64,000 nt of DNA from Ooceraea biroi (GCF_003672135.1 NC_039517.1:8773475-8837474), one strand, 5' to 3'; positions 11,882-24,254 are shown, counted from the stretch's first letter. Made by a program: numbers and translations. The notes: a model not told the origin generated them from the letters alone.

Positions 11882-13966
11882 ATGCGCCATCAAAAGCAGA
11901 CGACGTTTATCACGAGCGCGGAGGATGGTTGCAAGTATACGATTCAGATGACCCGTTTCTTCTTGAGAACGATCGGTGTATGGCCACTAGCCCTCTGCGA
12001 GACCAGGAGGGAGAAACTCGGCTGTGCGATCGTGGCGGCAATCAGCAGCTTCCTGTTGTTGTTTCTGTTTATACCATGCATTCTTTGCACTTTTCTGATG
12101 AAAACCGATCTCATAACGAAGCTCCGGTTCGGGCTCGGTGCGAGCACTTATATGCTGATGGCTGTGGCGAAGCAGTATATTCTACTGACTCGTAGCAAAA
12201 GTATCACCGAATGCATCATACAGATCCGCAAGGATTGGGATCGGATTATGCTGGCTCGTGAGACGGATTTGGAGATCATGCTGGATAACGTCAAGTTCGG
12301 CAGACGGCTGTCTATAGTCTGTACAGTCTCCATGTACACCGCCCACGTACTCCGTAATGTCCTGCCGTTTGTCAAGCCGAGAACGCAGATCATCGGCAAC
12401 GAAACGGTGCGACTGCTCTTGTATCCGGTCTACCGGGGCCTCTTTGATGTACGGAACAGTCCATACTTCGAAATCACACAGATCGTACAGATGATGGGCG
12501 GTTATGTCATCTACACTCTTACTATCAGTGCCTGCAGCATAGCCGCGGTGTTTGTTATGCATACTCGCGGACAAATCCGAATTCTTATGCTAAAAATGGA
12601 TGATCTCGCGGATGGCAAGAAAAGGCAGAGCGCCTGCAACACAACAAGCGCGCAAAGACTCGGCGATATTGTGAGATCTCACGTCAGCATACTTAGGTAA
12701 TGATTGGTGAACCTGGCACCCGACTTTAACAAACTAAAAATTCTCAATAACAATTCGTTTGTACCACCCTTCGTTTCGTTTGTACCTCAACAGTTTAAAA
12801 AATATAAGTTTAATAAATATAAGTGTTAAAAAATAGCCAGCACCCGACTAAAAGATATTCGAATTTCAATACTGCCATTTGAAAGAGCATCGTTTGTATC
12901 ATCTTTACCGTATCATCTTTTAAATCGTTTGTACCTCAAAGGAACTGACAGACTTTTAAAAAAATACGTCCAAGTGATACTTTCGTCATTTTTTGAGATA
13001 TTGCACAACGGACAACTCCATTCGGAAGAGGTACAAACAATTTGAAAAGAGGTACAAACGGGTATTATTATCCTATTATAATGATTATAAATTTTATAAT
13101 TGTTATGTATAATTATTGTAAATAAGATTTTAAAAGAAAATCTCAGGTTTTAATTGTATCTATGTGACTTGCAGTTTTGTAGCTCGTACTGACGATCTTT
13201 TAAATAAGATGTGTTTCGCGGATGTATTCGGATACACATTTCTCATATGCTTCCTTTCACTTTATACAATGACGGTATGAAAACGACGAAATACGAGAAT
13301 CAAAAACATATATTTTATTATCTTAAACATATCGATTATGTAACAGAATTTCCAACGAATTTGCTTATAACGTTTTAATGTTAGCCTTTTAGGTATGGGA
13401 GCAGAGAAAAACTATAGAAACAATAACATTTTTCTTGATCGTCACATGCTTCACGTTCAATACTTTTATCTTTTGCTACATTGGAGATGTTTTAGCCGAA
13501 GAGGTATATATAAAGTTTAATTACATCCTCTCTATTTAATTGTGTAGTTACTGAATTTGTGTTGTACGGAAGAATTCAGATTTTTTTGAACATGATAAAA
13601 TCTTAATATTCTAAATAAGCTACTACATATCAAATTAATAATAAAAAACAGCTTTTTTACAACATACATTATTCTGCTTTTGTGGTAGTGCTTAGAAATA
13701 GGTATAAAGTCTTACATGATAGATTGGTATCGTCTACCGGGTAAAGAAGGGCTCGGTATAATGTTAATGATGCAGATGTCCAATGCCACGATTAAACTCA
13801 CAGCCGGAAAATTTATGGACTTATCTTTGGCCAGCTTTTGCAGCGTGAGTACAACTCGACAGAGTAAACTATTTATTGCTTACCACAGATGGATGTAAAA
13901 ATGCAATTATTTCAGATCATGAAAACGGCTCTGGCTTATCTAAATTTACTCCGCACTTTTACATAA
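11882..13966 (+). CDS. OR-5: divergent odorant receptor, 7tm_6 family, complete
   Basis: Five exons: 11882-12696, 13175-13274, 13393-13503, 13689-13844 and 13916-13966 (TAA); 410 residues. Exon lengths and phases match the array, but this is the most divergent complete copy. The TM4 motif reads VMHTRGQ instead of HACGQ, exon 2 lacks the usual LVE/LME core (KMCFADVFGYTFLICFLSLYTMT), and exon 3 starts VWEQRK instead of (D/E)W. The C-terminus is canonical (KLTAGKFMDLSLASF, then IMKTALAYLNLLRTFT). Its 478-bp first intron holds a probable MITE (12756-13060). No disabling change is visible, so I take it as an intact old lineage in the array. Confidence 0.9.
12756..13060. mobile_element. Probable MITE in OR-5 intron 1
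   Basis: About 305 bp. The left end carries two copies of CGTTTGTACC(A/T)C spaced about 10 bp apart; the right end carries two reverse-complement copies (GAGGTACAAAC) with similar spacing, and related copies lie inside near 12889 and 12925. There is no coding capacity. Family and target duplication are not resolved. Confidence 0.55.
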
Positions 13967-14523
13967 CATAATAGTTACATCATTGTTATCCAATGTATCA
14001 GAGTAATAGTAACAGTAAAAAATAGGCATAATAAAATTATATATATAAGTAAGAGAGAGGTGCCTTGAAAGGGCCATTTTTCTTTGCCGACTATTTCTGA
14101 AAATATGATCATAGATATTTACAATATAACACACCAACAAAAGTATGTTGATTAATCTTTCTTAAAAATGTTATATAACCTTGTTAACGTTAACGGATCA
14201 CATCAAAACTTTAGGTTTTCTAAAAAGTGGAAAATGCCCCTTTCATGACGTGGTTTTAAATGGGACACTATATGTTATGAAAGGGACACATTAAATAAAA
14301 TGACTACAACTGGCATTATAATTATTCTTTAAATCTTCAATTACACAAAACAACAAATTACAATTATTTTTGTACTATCAATCAGCAGTCATATATACAT
14401 AAGTACATACATATATACATACATATATACATATATACAAGAGGTGCCTTGAATATTGAATTATATATATATATATATATATATAATTTATGTATATATG
14501 TATATATATATATATGTATATAT
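13967..14523. other. Spacer after OR-5 with TA microsatellites
   Basis: AT-rich, ending in TA/TATG tracts (14462-14523) that form the left boundary of a large tandem duplication. GGTGCCTTGAA occurs twice (near 14048 and 14443), with GGGCC/GCCCC-type partners between, perhaps an old repeat. No gene. Confidence 0.6.
14462..14523. repeat. (TA)n microsatellite at duplication breakpoint
   Basis: TA tracts with TATG interruptions, immediately followed by ATCTTTCCAATCTCTTTC, which recurs at 20012 after another TA tract. Confidence 0.85.
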
Positions 14524-15456
14524 CTTTCCAATCTCTTTCACTTCTCTATACCTTCACTCTGAAGCCTTTAAAATTACACGTTACAAACTGGCATATTTGC
14601 TACTAACATGTTACAAATTTTCATCTACATAAACATAAATTTGAAATAGATAAAAGCTCATTGGATAATCGTACAGGATAATTAACAGGATTGACATTAA
14701 TCAAATGTAATGAAACATTAAAATGTACAGTTACATTCCGGGCAGTCATCACTTAGTCGCAATATCTTCGTTGTGTTACGCACTTGGAAATTCTGAAGAT
14801 TACGTATAACCCTATGCAACTATGTTAAAACTGTCCATGAACTTCAATTCACGAGCGTCGGGACGCCGTCATCCGCGTTTCAGTCCGTGTTGCACCTTGT
14901 GGACGATCGATGCCAACTTGCGAGCAAGATTCAGGTGTATAATGTGCACCACCAGTGACATACGCTACGCCATGCAACTGTACCGATGGATCCTGAAGCC
15001 GTTCGGTATCTGGCATCTGATCTACGCTCGCGCATCGAGAAGTTGCTTCCAGTAACGATGATTTCGTGCGCTTTGCTATTTTGTCCTTCGTGCTCGTACC
15101 TTTCAGCCCGTATGTTCTGTTCAGCATTTTTTCAGGACATTTCTGGACTTTGAGATAGACACGTAGCGGGCTTCTAGATTCACGGTCGACATGGAAGAAG
15201 CATTACGCGAAATGTGCTTAATGAACTGGTGGCGGCAACTTTTATCATATGTTTGCACGAGTACTATTTTATGACGGTAAGAAGGATAATCGGAGAATAA
15301 TGACGATAATTTTGTATAGAATTAGACGAATTTCTGGTTTGTGTCTCTCGTCTGACGTACTTCTCAAGGTACACAGAGCTTCTCGTATAAAATTTGCATT
15401 AATAGTAATAATAGAAAAAGTATTGTCCCTTTTTCATTAATAAATTGTAGAGATAT

Positions 15457-15813
15457 CCCAAACAGCACCAAGTCGACTGTTAGTTGACTGTCAGTCGGCA
15501 GAAGAAGTCTGAAGTCGACTTTAAAAAGTCGAAGTCAGGCTGAATGTCAACTTATAGTCAGCTAATAGTCGACAAATGACTCGACTATAGTCGTCTATCA
15601 GTCAGCCAAAAGTGGACTTATAAGTTGACTTTATGGCAATTAGAAGTCGACTTTCGAAATTAGTCGACCTTAGGTCAACTTTCAGTCTATAATTAAAGTC
15701 GACAATAAACCATCCAACAAATAGTTGACTAAATGTCGACTTAACAAGTTGATTTCAAGTTGACTGAAAAATACCGACTATCAGCCGGCAAACAGTCATT
15801 TGTGCTGTGTGGG
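15457..15813. mobile_element. 357-bp TIR element packed with GTCGAC motifs
   Basis: Inserted in a pseudogene intron where OR-4 has an uninterrupted match (GAGATATATGGCCG). The ends are inverted: CCCAAACAGCAC and GTGCTGTGTGGG, 11 of 12 matching, with ATAT on both outer sides. The interior holds seven exact GTCGAC sites (near 15473, 15514, 15568, 15646, 15663, 15698, 15735) and many near copies such as AGTTGACT and AGTCAGC. No coding capacity; a non-autonomous DNA element is the likely explanation. Confidence 0.75.
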
Positions 15814-16082
15814 ATATGACTGTTAATGCGTAATAACGTTTGCCTTCTTTCTCAAGAATGGGAAAACAGCGATATTTAAGGTATCGCTACGTATTTCGTT
15901 TGTTCATATCTATATCGGTCAATTTTCTAATATTCTGTTATATCGGCGAACTCCTTGTGGAACGTATCATTTTGATAATATTTTTAACATTAAAAGTTTG
16001 CCACTATCTTTAATAATCGCATATTATTTATAAATATATAGCAAAAGTATGCTGCAAATGCAGTATTTTTACAACTATATTA

Positions 16083-16288
16083 GATCAGTACATAAGTTCT
16101 TGCCGATTTTACAATTTTTCTTTATTGAAATGAAACAAGTGATACGTAAATCAATCAAAGTATTTTCCATCGTTTTCTATGATTTTTTCCCATCTTTCCA
16201 ACAACATGCGAATACCACAACGAAATAAGAAATTATCTTTTGGGACGATTAATTCATTGATCCACAACAACAAGAACGTATACCGATC
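16083..16288 (-). mobile_element. Internally deleted mariner-type element, pseudogene copy
   Basis: 206 bp flanked by TA on both sides. The ends are inverted: GATCAGTACATAAGTTCTTG left, and CAAGAACGTATACCGATC right. The minus strand encodes a transposase C-terminus (LERWEKIIENDGKYFD, stop). It corresponds to 9125-9332 in OR-4 and sits in the equivalent intron. Confidence 0.8.
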
Positions 16289-17296
16289 TAATATTATAAA
16301 TAATAAAAATATGATTTTGCACAGTATAATGCATGTTAATATCATATTTAATATTATATTTTATAATACGTAATATTTGTGTTAATGTATATGTGTATTA
16401 GTACAGTAAAAGTGCTTCACCTGTATATAGAATAAATTGGTACGATCTACCTGGCTATAAAGCTCTCGATCTTGTAATGACTATTACGATGTCTCAATGT
16501 CCACCAAAATGTATGGTTGGCAAGTTTGTTGATTTATCCCTCAGTATTTTTACTCACTCCGTGAGTTGTAAAGATAATTGTTATTAATAACATCTGTAAC
16601 TTATTCCTAGTTTTTGGAAAAATTACATTCGATATCAAAAGATAATGTTTAGTCATTATTATTATATTCTCACTTTCATGTTTCTTTAAACTTCATATCA
16701 TTTTCAGGTGCTAAGAACGTCGATGTGTATTTCAATTTACTTCGGACGGTTACCTAAAAGTTTTACATCTTATTGGTATAGTTTCTAATAGAAAATATCT
16801 ATTATCTATATATATTTTTCTCTTAACAGATATGTGTCATTAATAATAAAATAACATATAACAAATTGATTATTACTTATTTGATCATTGGAAAAATTCC
16901 TGAAAACAAAACAGTAAAATTATTATTTGTTGTTTCAGAAATATTAGAAAATTAAAAGTATAATCCCCTAAAACGTTATATAGATGTGGCACAATCACAG
17001 TCTGTATCATCACATGATATCTAAAAATGTCGGCGCGAAACTTCTATCACATGCACTTTGCACTTGAAAAATGCCAACGTAATGCAGCATATGTGCGCAT
17101 ATATGTGTGTGTTAAAACTTTGTCATAAACTTCCCGCACATCACCGTAAGAGCAACCCACTTGCAAGCAATGACCGAGGTGGAGTCAACGCACATAGACG
17201 CGATCCCGGAATCAATTCTTGCGCTTGCGTCGCGTCGCGAGCGCCGGGACGCTTATCCGCTTGTTTCAGTTGTCGTTTCACTTCGCAAGCGACAGT

Positions 17297-19202
17297 ATGC
17301 GCGATCGATCTCAGCTTCCAAAACGGGTGTCCGAGGTGCACAATGCACACTACGAAGATGACGTGCGCTACACCATGCAGTTATGCGGTTGGGTCCTGAA
17401 ACCGATCGGCATGTGGTATCTGATTCAGGATAGCTGCTCTCGGAACGAGAAGATCGTCTCGATCGCGTTGATCGTGGTGTGTTTCTCTGCCTTGTGTTTC
17501 GTTCTGATACCCTCCGGATTGTACTTGTTTCTTGTTAAACAAGATGTGTACGCCCTAATCAAGCTGCTCGGTCCAGTCATTTTCTGCCTGACTTCCACGA
17601 TCAAGTATTGCTACCTCGGGACGCGCGGCGCAGCGTTCGGAAGATGCCTCCGTCACGTCACGAATGATTGGCGTCTTGTGCGCGATCAGGATCACCGCGA
17701 AATCATGCTGAGAGGCGCGCTGATAGGTCGCAGACTCACCATGCTGTGCGCGATCTTTCTCTATACCGGTGGACTGTCTTATCATACGATCTTGCCACTG
17801 TCCTCGAAGCAGAATATCAGTGAGAACTTCACCAGCAGACGTGTTCCTCATACTTATCCTGGCTACGATCTGTGGTTCGATCCTGAAGCCAGTCCTGCGT
17901 ATGAGATCGTGTTCTGCGTGCATTGCGTGTTCGCGCTGATCACGTATAACATCACGACGGGGGGGTGTGGTCTGGCGGCGATCTTCGTGACGCACGCGTG
18001 CGGACAAGTGCAGATATTAATGATTCAGATGAGCGATCTGGTAGAGGGAAAAAGGAGCAAGGGAACTGTACAAAATCGTCTGAGTGTGATAGCGAAGCAT
18101 CATGTACGAGTGTTGAGGTAAGTAGAAGATGCAGAGATATGTTTAAAGATGTTCTTATTGTTAGATGTGAAGACATTTTTCTTACATTTTCGAGCCGATA
18201 TCTGACATGTTTCTAGATTCTCAGCCAGCGTGGATGAAGTGTTACGTGAAATATGCTTAATGGAATTACTGGCCTCTTGTTTAACCATATGCTTACTTGA
18301 ATATTATTGCATAATGGTAAAGAAGACAATATAGTTTTTTAGACAGACGTCAATAAATATAAATAATATGATGGTCTTGCTTAAAATTGTACAAATTTTC
18401 TGAGTCTTCCTCTGTGCATGTTCTTTCGTATATTGTAAGAAATATTCCTTGTTTTTTCAGGAATGGGAGAATAGTGACGCCGTAGCGATTTTAACATATT
18501 TCATTTTACTGATATCTTTTATGTTCAACATTCTGATATTCTGTTATATTGGTGAACTTCTCATGCAGCAGGTATTTGACAATTTTTATAAGAATAAGAA
18601 ACTTTATTGCACTTGTCTTTTATCATGCGTCATTCATTAATCTAATACTTTGCAATACAGAAAATTTCAATGCAACATAAAGAATGTATTGTTATTATAC
18701 ATTCTCAAAGCAAGTTTAAATTATATTTCATATAATTATTAAGACCTGGTCGTCAAATGTAGGTATAATCATGCACATTATAAATGATATAAATTTATAT
18801 GTTAATTTTTGAATTTTTCAATAGTACAGTACAGTTGCTTCAGCCGTCTATGGAATCAATTGGTATGATTTATCCGGAAAAAAAGCTCTCGATCTTAAGC
18901 TAATTATTGCAATGTCTCGTTATCCGGTTAAACTTACAGCTGGCAAGTTCGTCGATTTATCTCTCAATACCTTCGGTGCTGTAAGTTTTTCATGTATTAT
19001 TAATATTCAAATAATTGCTGAATTCAAAACTCTATTTCCGATTTCATGATTTTTTTCTTAGAGACACACCATGATACTATATGATATATACTCAGATATT
19101 TTAGCCTTATAAATTTTTTTGTAATTTTGAAACTCACATTGCTTGCAGGTACTTCGAACGTCCGTAGTGTATTTAAATCTACTTCGGACAGTTACGGAAT
19201 AG
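17297..19202 (+). CDS. OR-6: odorant receptor, 7tm_6 family, complete
   Basis: Five exons: 17297-18117, 18217-18316, 18461-18571, 18825-18980 and 19149-19202 (TAG); 413 residues. The frame is open upstream, but 17297 is the first in-frame ATG. The N-terminus runs into RYTMQLCGWVLKPIGMWYL. TM2 lead is KLLGPVIFCL, the TM4 motif is VTHACGQ, TM6 is FNILIFCYIGELLMQQ, and the C-terminus KLTAGKFVDLSLNTFGA then VLRTSVVYLNLLRTVTE. OR-7 is its recent duplicate (about 14 differences by eye). Relation to OR-4 is clear from exons 2-5. Confidence 0.93.
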
Positions 19203-19676
19203 TATTCTCTTAAATGTTATATATAACATTATAACTTTGTTATCTATAATTAAATAGTAAGATTTGGCTTATATATTTTTATCCATATGTTTGCCATATA
19301 TCTTTGTATGCCATACATACATATATCACAGCGGATTATGTAGAAGAGTTTATGTAGAAAAGTTATTAATAAAACAGTAATCAAATATTTTTATACTGTA
19401 CATACAATATAAAATATACTGTTATTTGATATTCAGTTATGCATTTGAAAAAGAATATTTGCGTATTCCGTGGATAATGAGATTTTGGACAGCGTGTGCT
19501 TTCCGTTCTACTTTTCACTTGCTTGCCCTACCGTTTTGATTCTGTATCGATCAGTTGAAAAATGTTCAGCACGCTCTGAACAGGGCAATCACTCTTGCAC
19601 GATGTACAGTAATTGTTTTTGCAGGTGATACCATGTAACTAAAACTTTGCATTTCCCTGACCAAATCGATCTTTCA
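19203..19676. other. Spacer after OR-6
   Basis: AT-rich 3' flank followed by DNA resembling the 5' flank of OR-8; nearly identical to 23511-23981. No gene. Confidence 0.6.
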
Positions 19677-19937
19677 TGCGCGTATGCTGTTCTGCTCCCT
19701 TTCGCAGTATTATTGAAAATGCTTGCAATTGTCATGCGACACAAACTTTTTACCGTCACCTGCATTGATCGGACGTATCCAGTTCCTTGCGTACCTTTCA
19801 CATTAGTGAGATGTGTAAACATTCCATATGTCGCAATACACATCAACGAGAAAAACGTAATTAACGCTTTGATGCTTTTATGGAACCGACAGCTGCGAGT
19901 TATCGGGACTTATTCGCTGATATATCCGAATGTGTGT
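19677..19937 (+). pseudogene. OR pseudogene fragment, OR-8-like 5' end
   Basis: Aligns along its length with the OR-8 start region (24795-25055). A recognisable piece is LLWNRQLRVIGTYSLIYPN, beside OR-8 IWNRWLLRVLGIWPLVYPN. The upstream frame is interrupted (a TAG after the CACATT region), and the copy ends abruptly in a TG/TA microsatellite. Confidence 0.8.
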
Positions 19938-19943
19938 GTGTAT

Positions 19944-19992
<49 letters not shown>

Positions 19993-20011
19993 GTCTTTTT
20001 ATATATATATA
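19930..20011. repeat. (TG)n(TA)n tract at duplication junction
   Basis: A TG run of about 50 bp, then TTATGTCTTTT, then a short TA run that passes directly into TCTTTCCAATC. The left side matches the end of unit 2 (24235-24260) and the right side matches the start of unit 1 (14524), so it is a hybrid of both. Confidence 0.85.
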
Positions 20012-20374
20012 TATCTTTCCAATCTCTTTCACTTCTCTATACCGTCACTCTGAAGCCTTTAAAATTACACGTTACAAGCTGGCATATTTGCTACTAACAT
20101 GTTACAAATTTTCATCTACATAAACATAAATTTGAAATAGATAAAAGCTCATTGGATAATCGTACAGGATAATTAACAGGATTGACATTAATCAAATGTA
20201 ATGAAACATTAAAATGTACAGTTACATTCCGGGCAGTCATCACTTAGTCGCAATACTTCGTTGTGTTACGCACTTGGAAATTCCGAAGATTACGTATAAC
20301 CCTATGCAACTATGTTAAAACTGTCCATGAACTTCAATTCACGAGCGTCGGGACGCCGTCATCCGCGTTTCAGT

Positions 20375-21010
20375 CCGTGTTGCACCTTGTGGACGATCGA
20401 TGCCAACTTGCGAGCAAGATTCAGGTGTACAATGTGCACCACCAGCGTGACACACGCTATGCGAATACCACAACGAAATAAGAAATTATCTTTTGGGACG
20501 ATTAATTCATTAATCCACATCGACAAGAACGTATACCGATCTAATATTATAAATAATAAAAATATGATTTTGCACAGTATAATGCATGTTAATATCATAT
20601 TTAATATTATATTTTATAATACGTAATATTTGTGTTAATGTATATGTGTATTAGTACAGTAAAAGTGCTTCACCTGTGTATAGAATAAATTGGTACGATC
20701 TACCTGGCTATAAAGCTCTCGATCTTGTAATAACTATTACGATGTCTCAATGTCCACCAAAATGTATGGCTGGCAAGTTTGTTGATTTATCTCTCAGTAT
20801 TTTTACTCACTCCGTGAGTTGTAAAGATAATTGTTATTAATAACATCTGTAACTTATTCCTAGTTTTTGGAAAAATTACATTCGATATCAAAAGATAATG
20901 TTTAGTCATTATTATTATATTCTCACTTTCATGTTTCTTTAAACTTCATATCATTTTCAGGTGCTAAGAACGTCGATGTGTATTTCAATTTACTTCGGAC
21001 GGTTACCTAA
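20375..21010 (+). pseudogene. OR pseudogene, truncated copy of 14890-16757
   Basis: An exon 1 fragment (to about 20462) is joined directly to the inner part of the mariner relic (from 20459), followed by exon 4 (20655-20813, three extra bases) and exon 5 (20961-21010, same frameshift as unit 1). Exons 2 and 3 are missing. The joint lies at a shared ATGC. Confidence 0.85.
20459..20541 (-). mobile_element. Truncated mariner relic at a deletion joint
   Basis: Only the inner-right part of the 16083-16288 element remains, ending with CAAGAACGTATACCGATC and TA. The transposase C-terminus was lost in the deletion. Confidence 0.7.
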
Positions 21011-21618
21011 AAGTTTTACATCTTATTGGTATAGTTCCTAATAGAAAATATCTATTATCTATATATATTTTTCTCTTAACAGATATGTGTCATTAATAAT
21101 AAAATAACGTATAACAAATTGATTATTACTTATTTGATCATTGGAAAAATGTCTGAAAACAAAACAGTAAGAAATGAAATTAAAATATATGCAACATTTA
21201 ATTAAATATAACAAGAGATTTATGTTATCTTAAAATTATGATTTGTGTTTCAGAAATATTAGAAAATATAAAGTATAATCCCCTAAAACGTTATATAGAT
21301 GTGGCACAATCACAGTCTGCATCATCACATGATATCTAAAAATGTCGGCGCGAAACTTCTATCACATTCACTTTGCACTTGAAAAATACCGACCGTACCG
21401 TAATGCAGCATATGTGCGCATATAATATGTGTTTGTTAAAAATTTGTCATAAACTTCCCGCACATTACCGTAAGAGCACCCACTCGCAAGCAATGACCGA
21501 GGTGGAGTCAACGCAGTAGACGCGATCTCGGAATCAATCCTCGCGCTTGCGTCGCGTCGCGAGCGTCGGGACGCTTATCCGCTTGTTTCAGTTGTCGTTT
21601 CACTTCGCAAGCGACAGT
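21011..21618. other. Spacer before OR-7
   Basis: Closely matches 16758-17296 before OR-6, with a short stretch (about 21170-21240) that unit 1 lacks and that resembles the flank of OR-4. No gene. Confidence 0.6.
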
Positions 21619-23510
21619 ATGCGCGATCGATCTCAGCTTCCAAAACGGGTGTCCGAGGTGCACAATGCACACTACGAAGACGACGTGCGCTACACCATGC
21701 AGTTATGCGGCTGGGTCCTGAAACCGATCGGCATGTGGTATCTGATTCAGGATAGCTGCTCTCGGAACGAGAAGATCGTCTCAATCGCGTTGATCGTGGT
21801 GTGTTTCTCTGCCTTGTGTTTCGTTCTGATACCCTCCGGATTGTACTTATTTCTTGTTAAACAAGATGTGTACGCCCGAATCAAGCTGTTCGGTCCAGTC
21901 TTTTTCTGCCTGACTTCCACGATCAAGTATTGCTACCTCGGAACGCGCGGCGCAGCGTTCGGAAGATGCCTCCGTCACGTCACGAATGATTGGCGTCTTG
22001 TACGCGATCAGGATCACCGCGAAATCATGCTGAGAGGCGCGCTGATAGGTCGCAGACTCGCTGCGCTGTGCGCGATCTTCCTCTATACCGGTGGACTGTC
22101 CTATCATACGATCTTGCCGCTGTCCTCGAAACTGATCATCAGTGAGAACTTCACCAGCAGACGTGTTCCTCATACTTATCCTGGCTACGATTTGTTGTTC
22201 GATCCTGAAGCCAGTCCTGCGTATGAGATCGTGTTCTGCGTGCATTGCGTGTTCGCGCTGATCACGTATAACATCACAACGGGGGCGTGTAGTCTGGCGG
22301 CGATCTTCGTGACGCACGTGTGCGGACAAGTGCAGATATTAATGATTCAGATGAGCGATTTGGTAGAGGGAAAAAGGAGTAAGGGAACCGTACAAAATCG
22401 TCTGAGTATGATAGCAAAGCATCATGTACGAGTGTTGAGGTAAGTAGAAGATGCAGAGATATGTTTAAAGATGTTATTGTTAGATGTGAAGACAGTTTTC
22501 TTACATTTTCGAGCCGATACCTGACATGTTTCTAGATTCTCAGCTAGCGTGGATGAAGTGTTACGTGAAATATGCTTAATGGAAGTACTGGCTTCTTGTC
22601 TAATCATATGCTTACTTGAATATTCTTGCATGGTGGTAAAGAGGACAATATAGTTTTTTAGATAGACGTCATGATAATATGATGGTCTTGCTTAAAATTG
22701 TACAAATTTTCTGAGTCTTCCTCTGTGCATGTTCTTTCGTATATTGTAAGAAATATTCCTTGTCTTTTCAGGAATGGGAGAACAGTGACGCCGTAGCGAT
22801 CGTAACATATTTCTTTTTACTGATATCTTTTATGTTCAACATTCTGATATTCTGTTATATTGGTGAACTTCTCATGCAGCAGGTATTTGACAATTTTTAT
22901 AAGAATAAGAAACTTTATTGCACTTGTCTTTTATCATGCGTCATTCATTAATCTAATACTTTGCAATACAGAAAATTGCAATGCAATATAATGTATTGTT
23001 ATTATACATTCTCAAAGCAAGTTTAAAATATATTTCATATAATTATTAAGACCTGATCATCAAATGTAGGTATAATCTTGCACATTATAAATGATATAAA
23101 TTTATATGTTAATTTTTAAATTTTTCAATAGTACAGTACAGTTGCTTCAGCCGTCTATGGAATCAATTGGTATGATTTATCCGGAAAAAAAGCTCTCGAT
23201 CTTAAGCTAATTATTGCAATGTCTCGTTATCCGGTTAAACTTACAGCTGGCAAGTTCGTCGATTTATCCCTCAATACCTTCGGTGCTGTAAGTTTTTCAT
23301 GTATTATTAATATTTAAATAATTGCTGAATTCAAAACTCTATTTCCGATTTCATGATTTTTTTTCTTAGAGACACACCATGATACTATATGATATATTCT
23401 CAGATATTTTAGCCTTATAAATTTTTTTGTAATTTTGAAACTCACATTGCTTGCAGGTACTTCGAACGTCCGTAGTGTATTTAAATCTACTTCGGACAGT
23501 TACGCAATAA
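21619..23510 (+). CDS. OR-7: odorant receptor, recent duplicate of OR-6, complete
   Basis: Five exons: 21619-22439, 22536-22635, 22772-22882, 23132-23287 and 23457-23510 (TAA); 413 residues. Start chosen as for OR-6. It differs from OR-6 at roughly 14 positions: for example RIKLFGPVFFCL against LIKLLGPVIFCL before and in TM2, RRLAALC against RRLTMLC in TM3, SSKLII against SSKQNI in loop 2, VTHVCGQ against VTHACGQ, and EYSCMV against EYYCIM at the end of TM5. Most are in membrane segments or the second extracellular loop. The last codon before stop is Gln instead of Glu. All splice sites are intact, so it is probably functional with a shifted odour response. Confidence 0.93.
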
Positions 23511-23981
23511 AATTCTCTTAAATTGTATATATAACAATATAACCTTTGTTATCTATAATTAAATAGTAAGATTTGGCTTATATATTTTTATCCATATGTT
23601 TGCCATATATATTTTTATGCCATACATACATCACAGCGGATTATATAGAAGAGTTTATGTAGAAAAGTTATTAATAAAACAGTAATCAAATATTTTTATA
23701 CTGTACATACAATATAAAATATACTGTTATTTGATATTCAGTTATGCATTTGAAAAAGAATATTTGCGTATTCCGTGGATAATGAGATTTTGGACAGCGT
23801 GTGCTTTCCGTTCTACTTTTCACTTGCTTGCCCTACCGTTTTGATTCTGTATCGATCAGTTGAAAAATGTTCAGCACGCTCTGAACAGGGCAATCACTCT
23901 TGCACGATGTACAGTAATTGTTTTTGCAGGTGATACCATGTAACTAAAACTTTGCATTTCCCTGACCAAATCGATCTTTCA
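23511..23981. other. Spacer after OR-7
   Basis: Closely matches 19203-19676. No gene. Confidence 0.6.
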
Positions 23982-24254
23982 TGCGCGTATGCTGTTCTGC
24001 TCCCTTTCGCAGTATTACTGAAAATGCTTGCAATTGTCATGCGACACAAACTTTTTACCGTCACTTGCATTGATCGGACGTATCCAGTTCCTTGCGTACC
24101 TTTCACATTAGTGAGATGTGTAAATTTTCCATATGTCGCAATACACATCAACGAGAAAAACGTAATTGACGCTTTGATGCTTTTATGGAACAGATAGCTG
24201 CGAGTTATCGGAACTTACTCGCTGATATATCCGAATGTGTGCTGTGTGTGTTCT

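Larger units (their letters stand above)
14890..16757 (+). pseudogene. OR pseudogene, OR-4-like, with MITE and mariner insertions
   Basis: All five exon positions can be followed, but it is dead. The start region lacks the AGCATGTAC that holds the OR-4 start codon. Exon 1 stops matching OR-4 near 15126, so most of it is deleted. Exon 2 (15178-15276) is one base short. Exon 3 (15856-15963) has lost its AG acceptor base and gained a TAA. Exon 4 (16402-16560) has three extra bases and exon 5 (16708-16757) is frameshifted. Intron 2 contains a 357-bp GTCGAC-rich element and intron 3 the mariner relic shared with OR-4. Confidence 0.88.
14524..20011 (+). repeat. Tandem duplication unit 1 (OR pseudogene, OR-6, OR pseudogene)
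   Basis: About 5.5 kb. Closely similar in the same order to unit 2 (20012-24257), which lacks about 1.24 kb of unit 1 (roughly 14965-16205). Both units begin with the same TCTTTCCAATC sequence after a TA tract. Confidence 0.85.
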
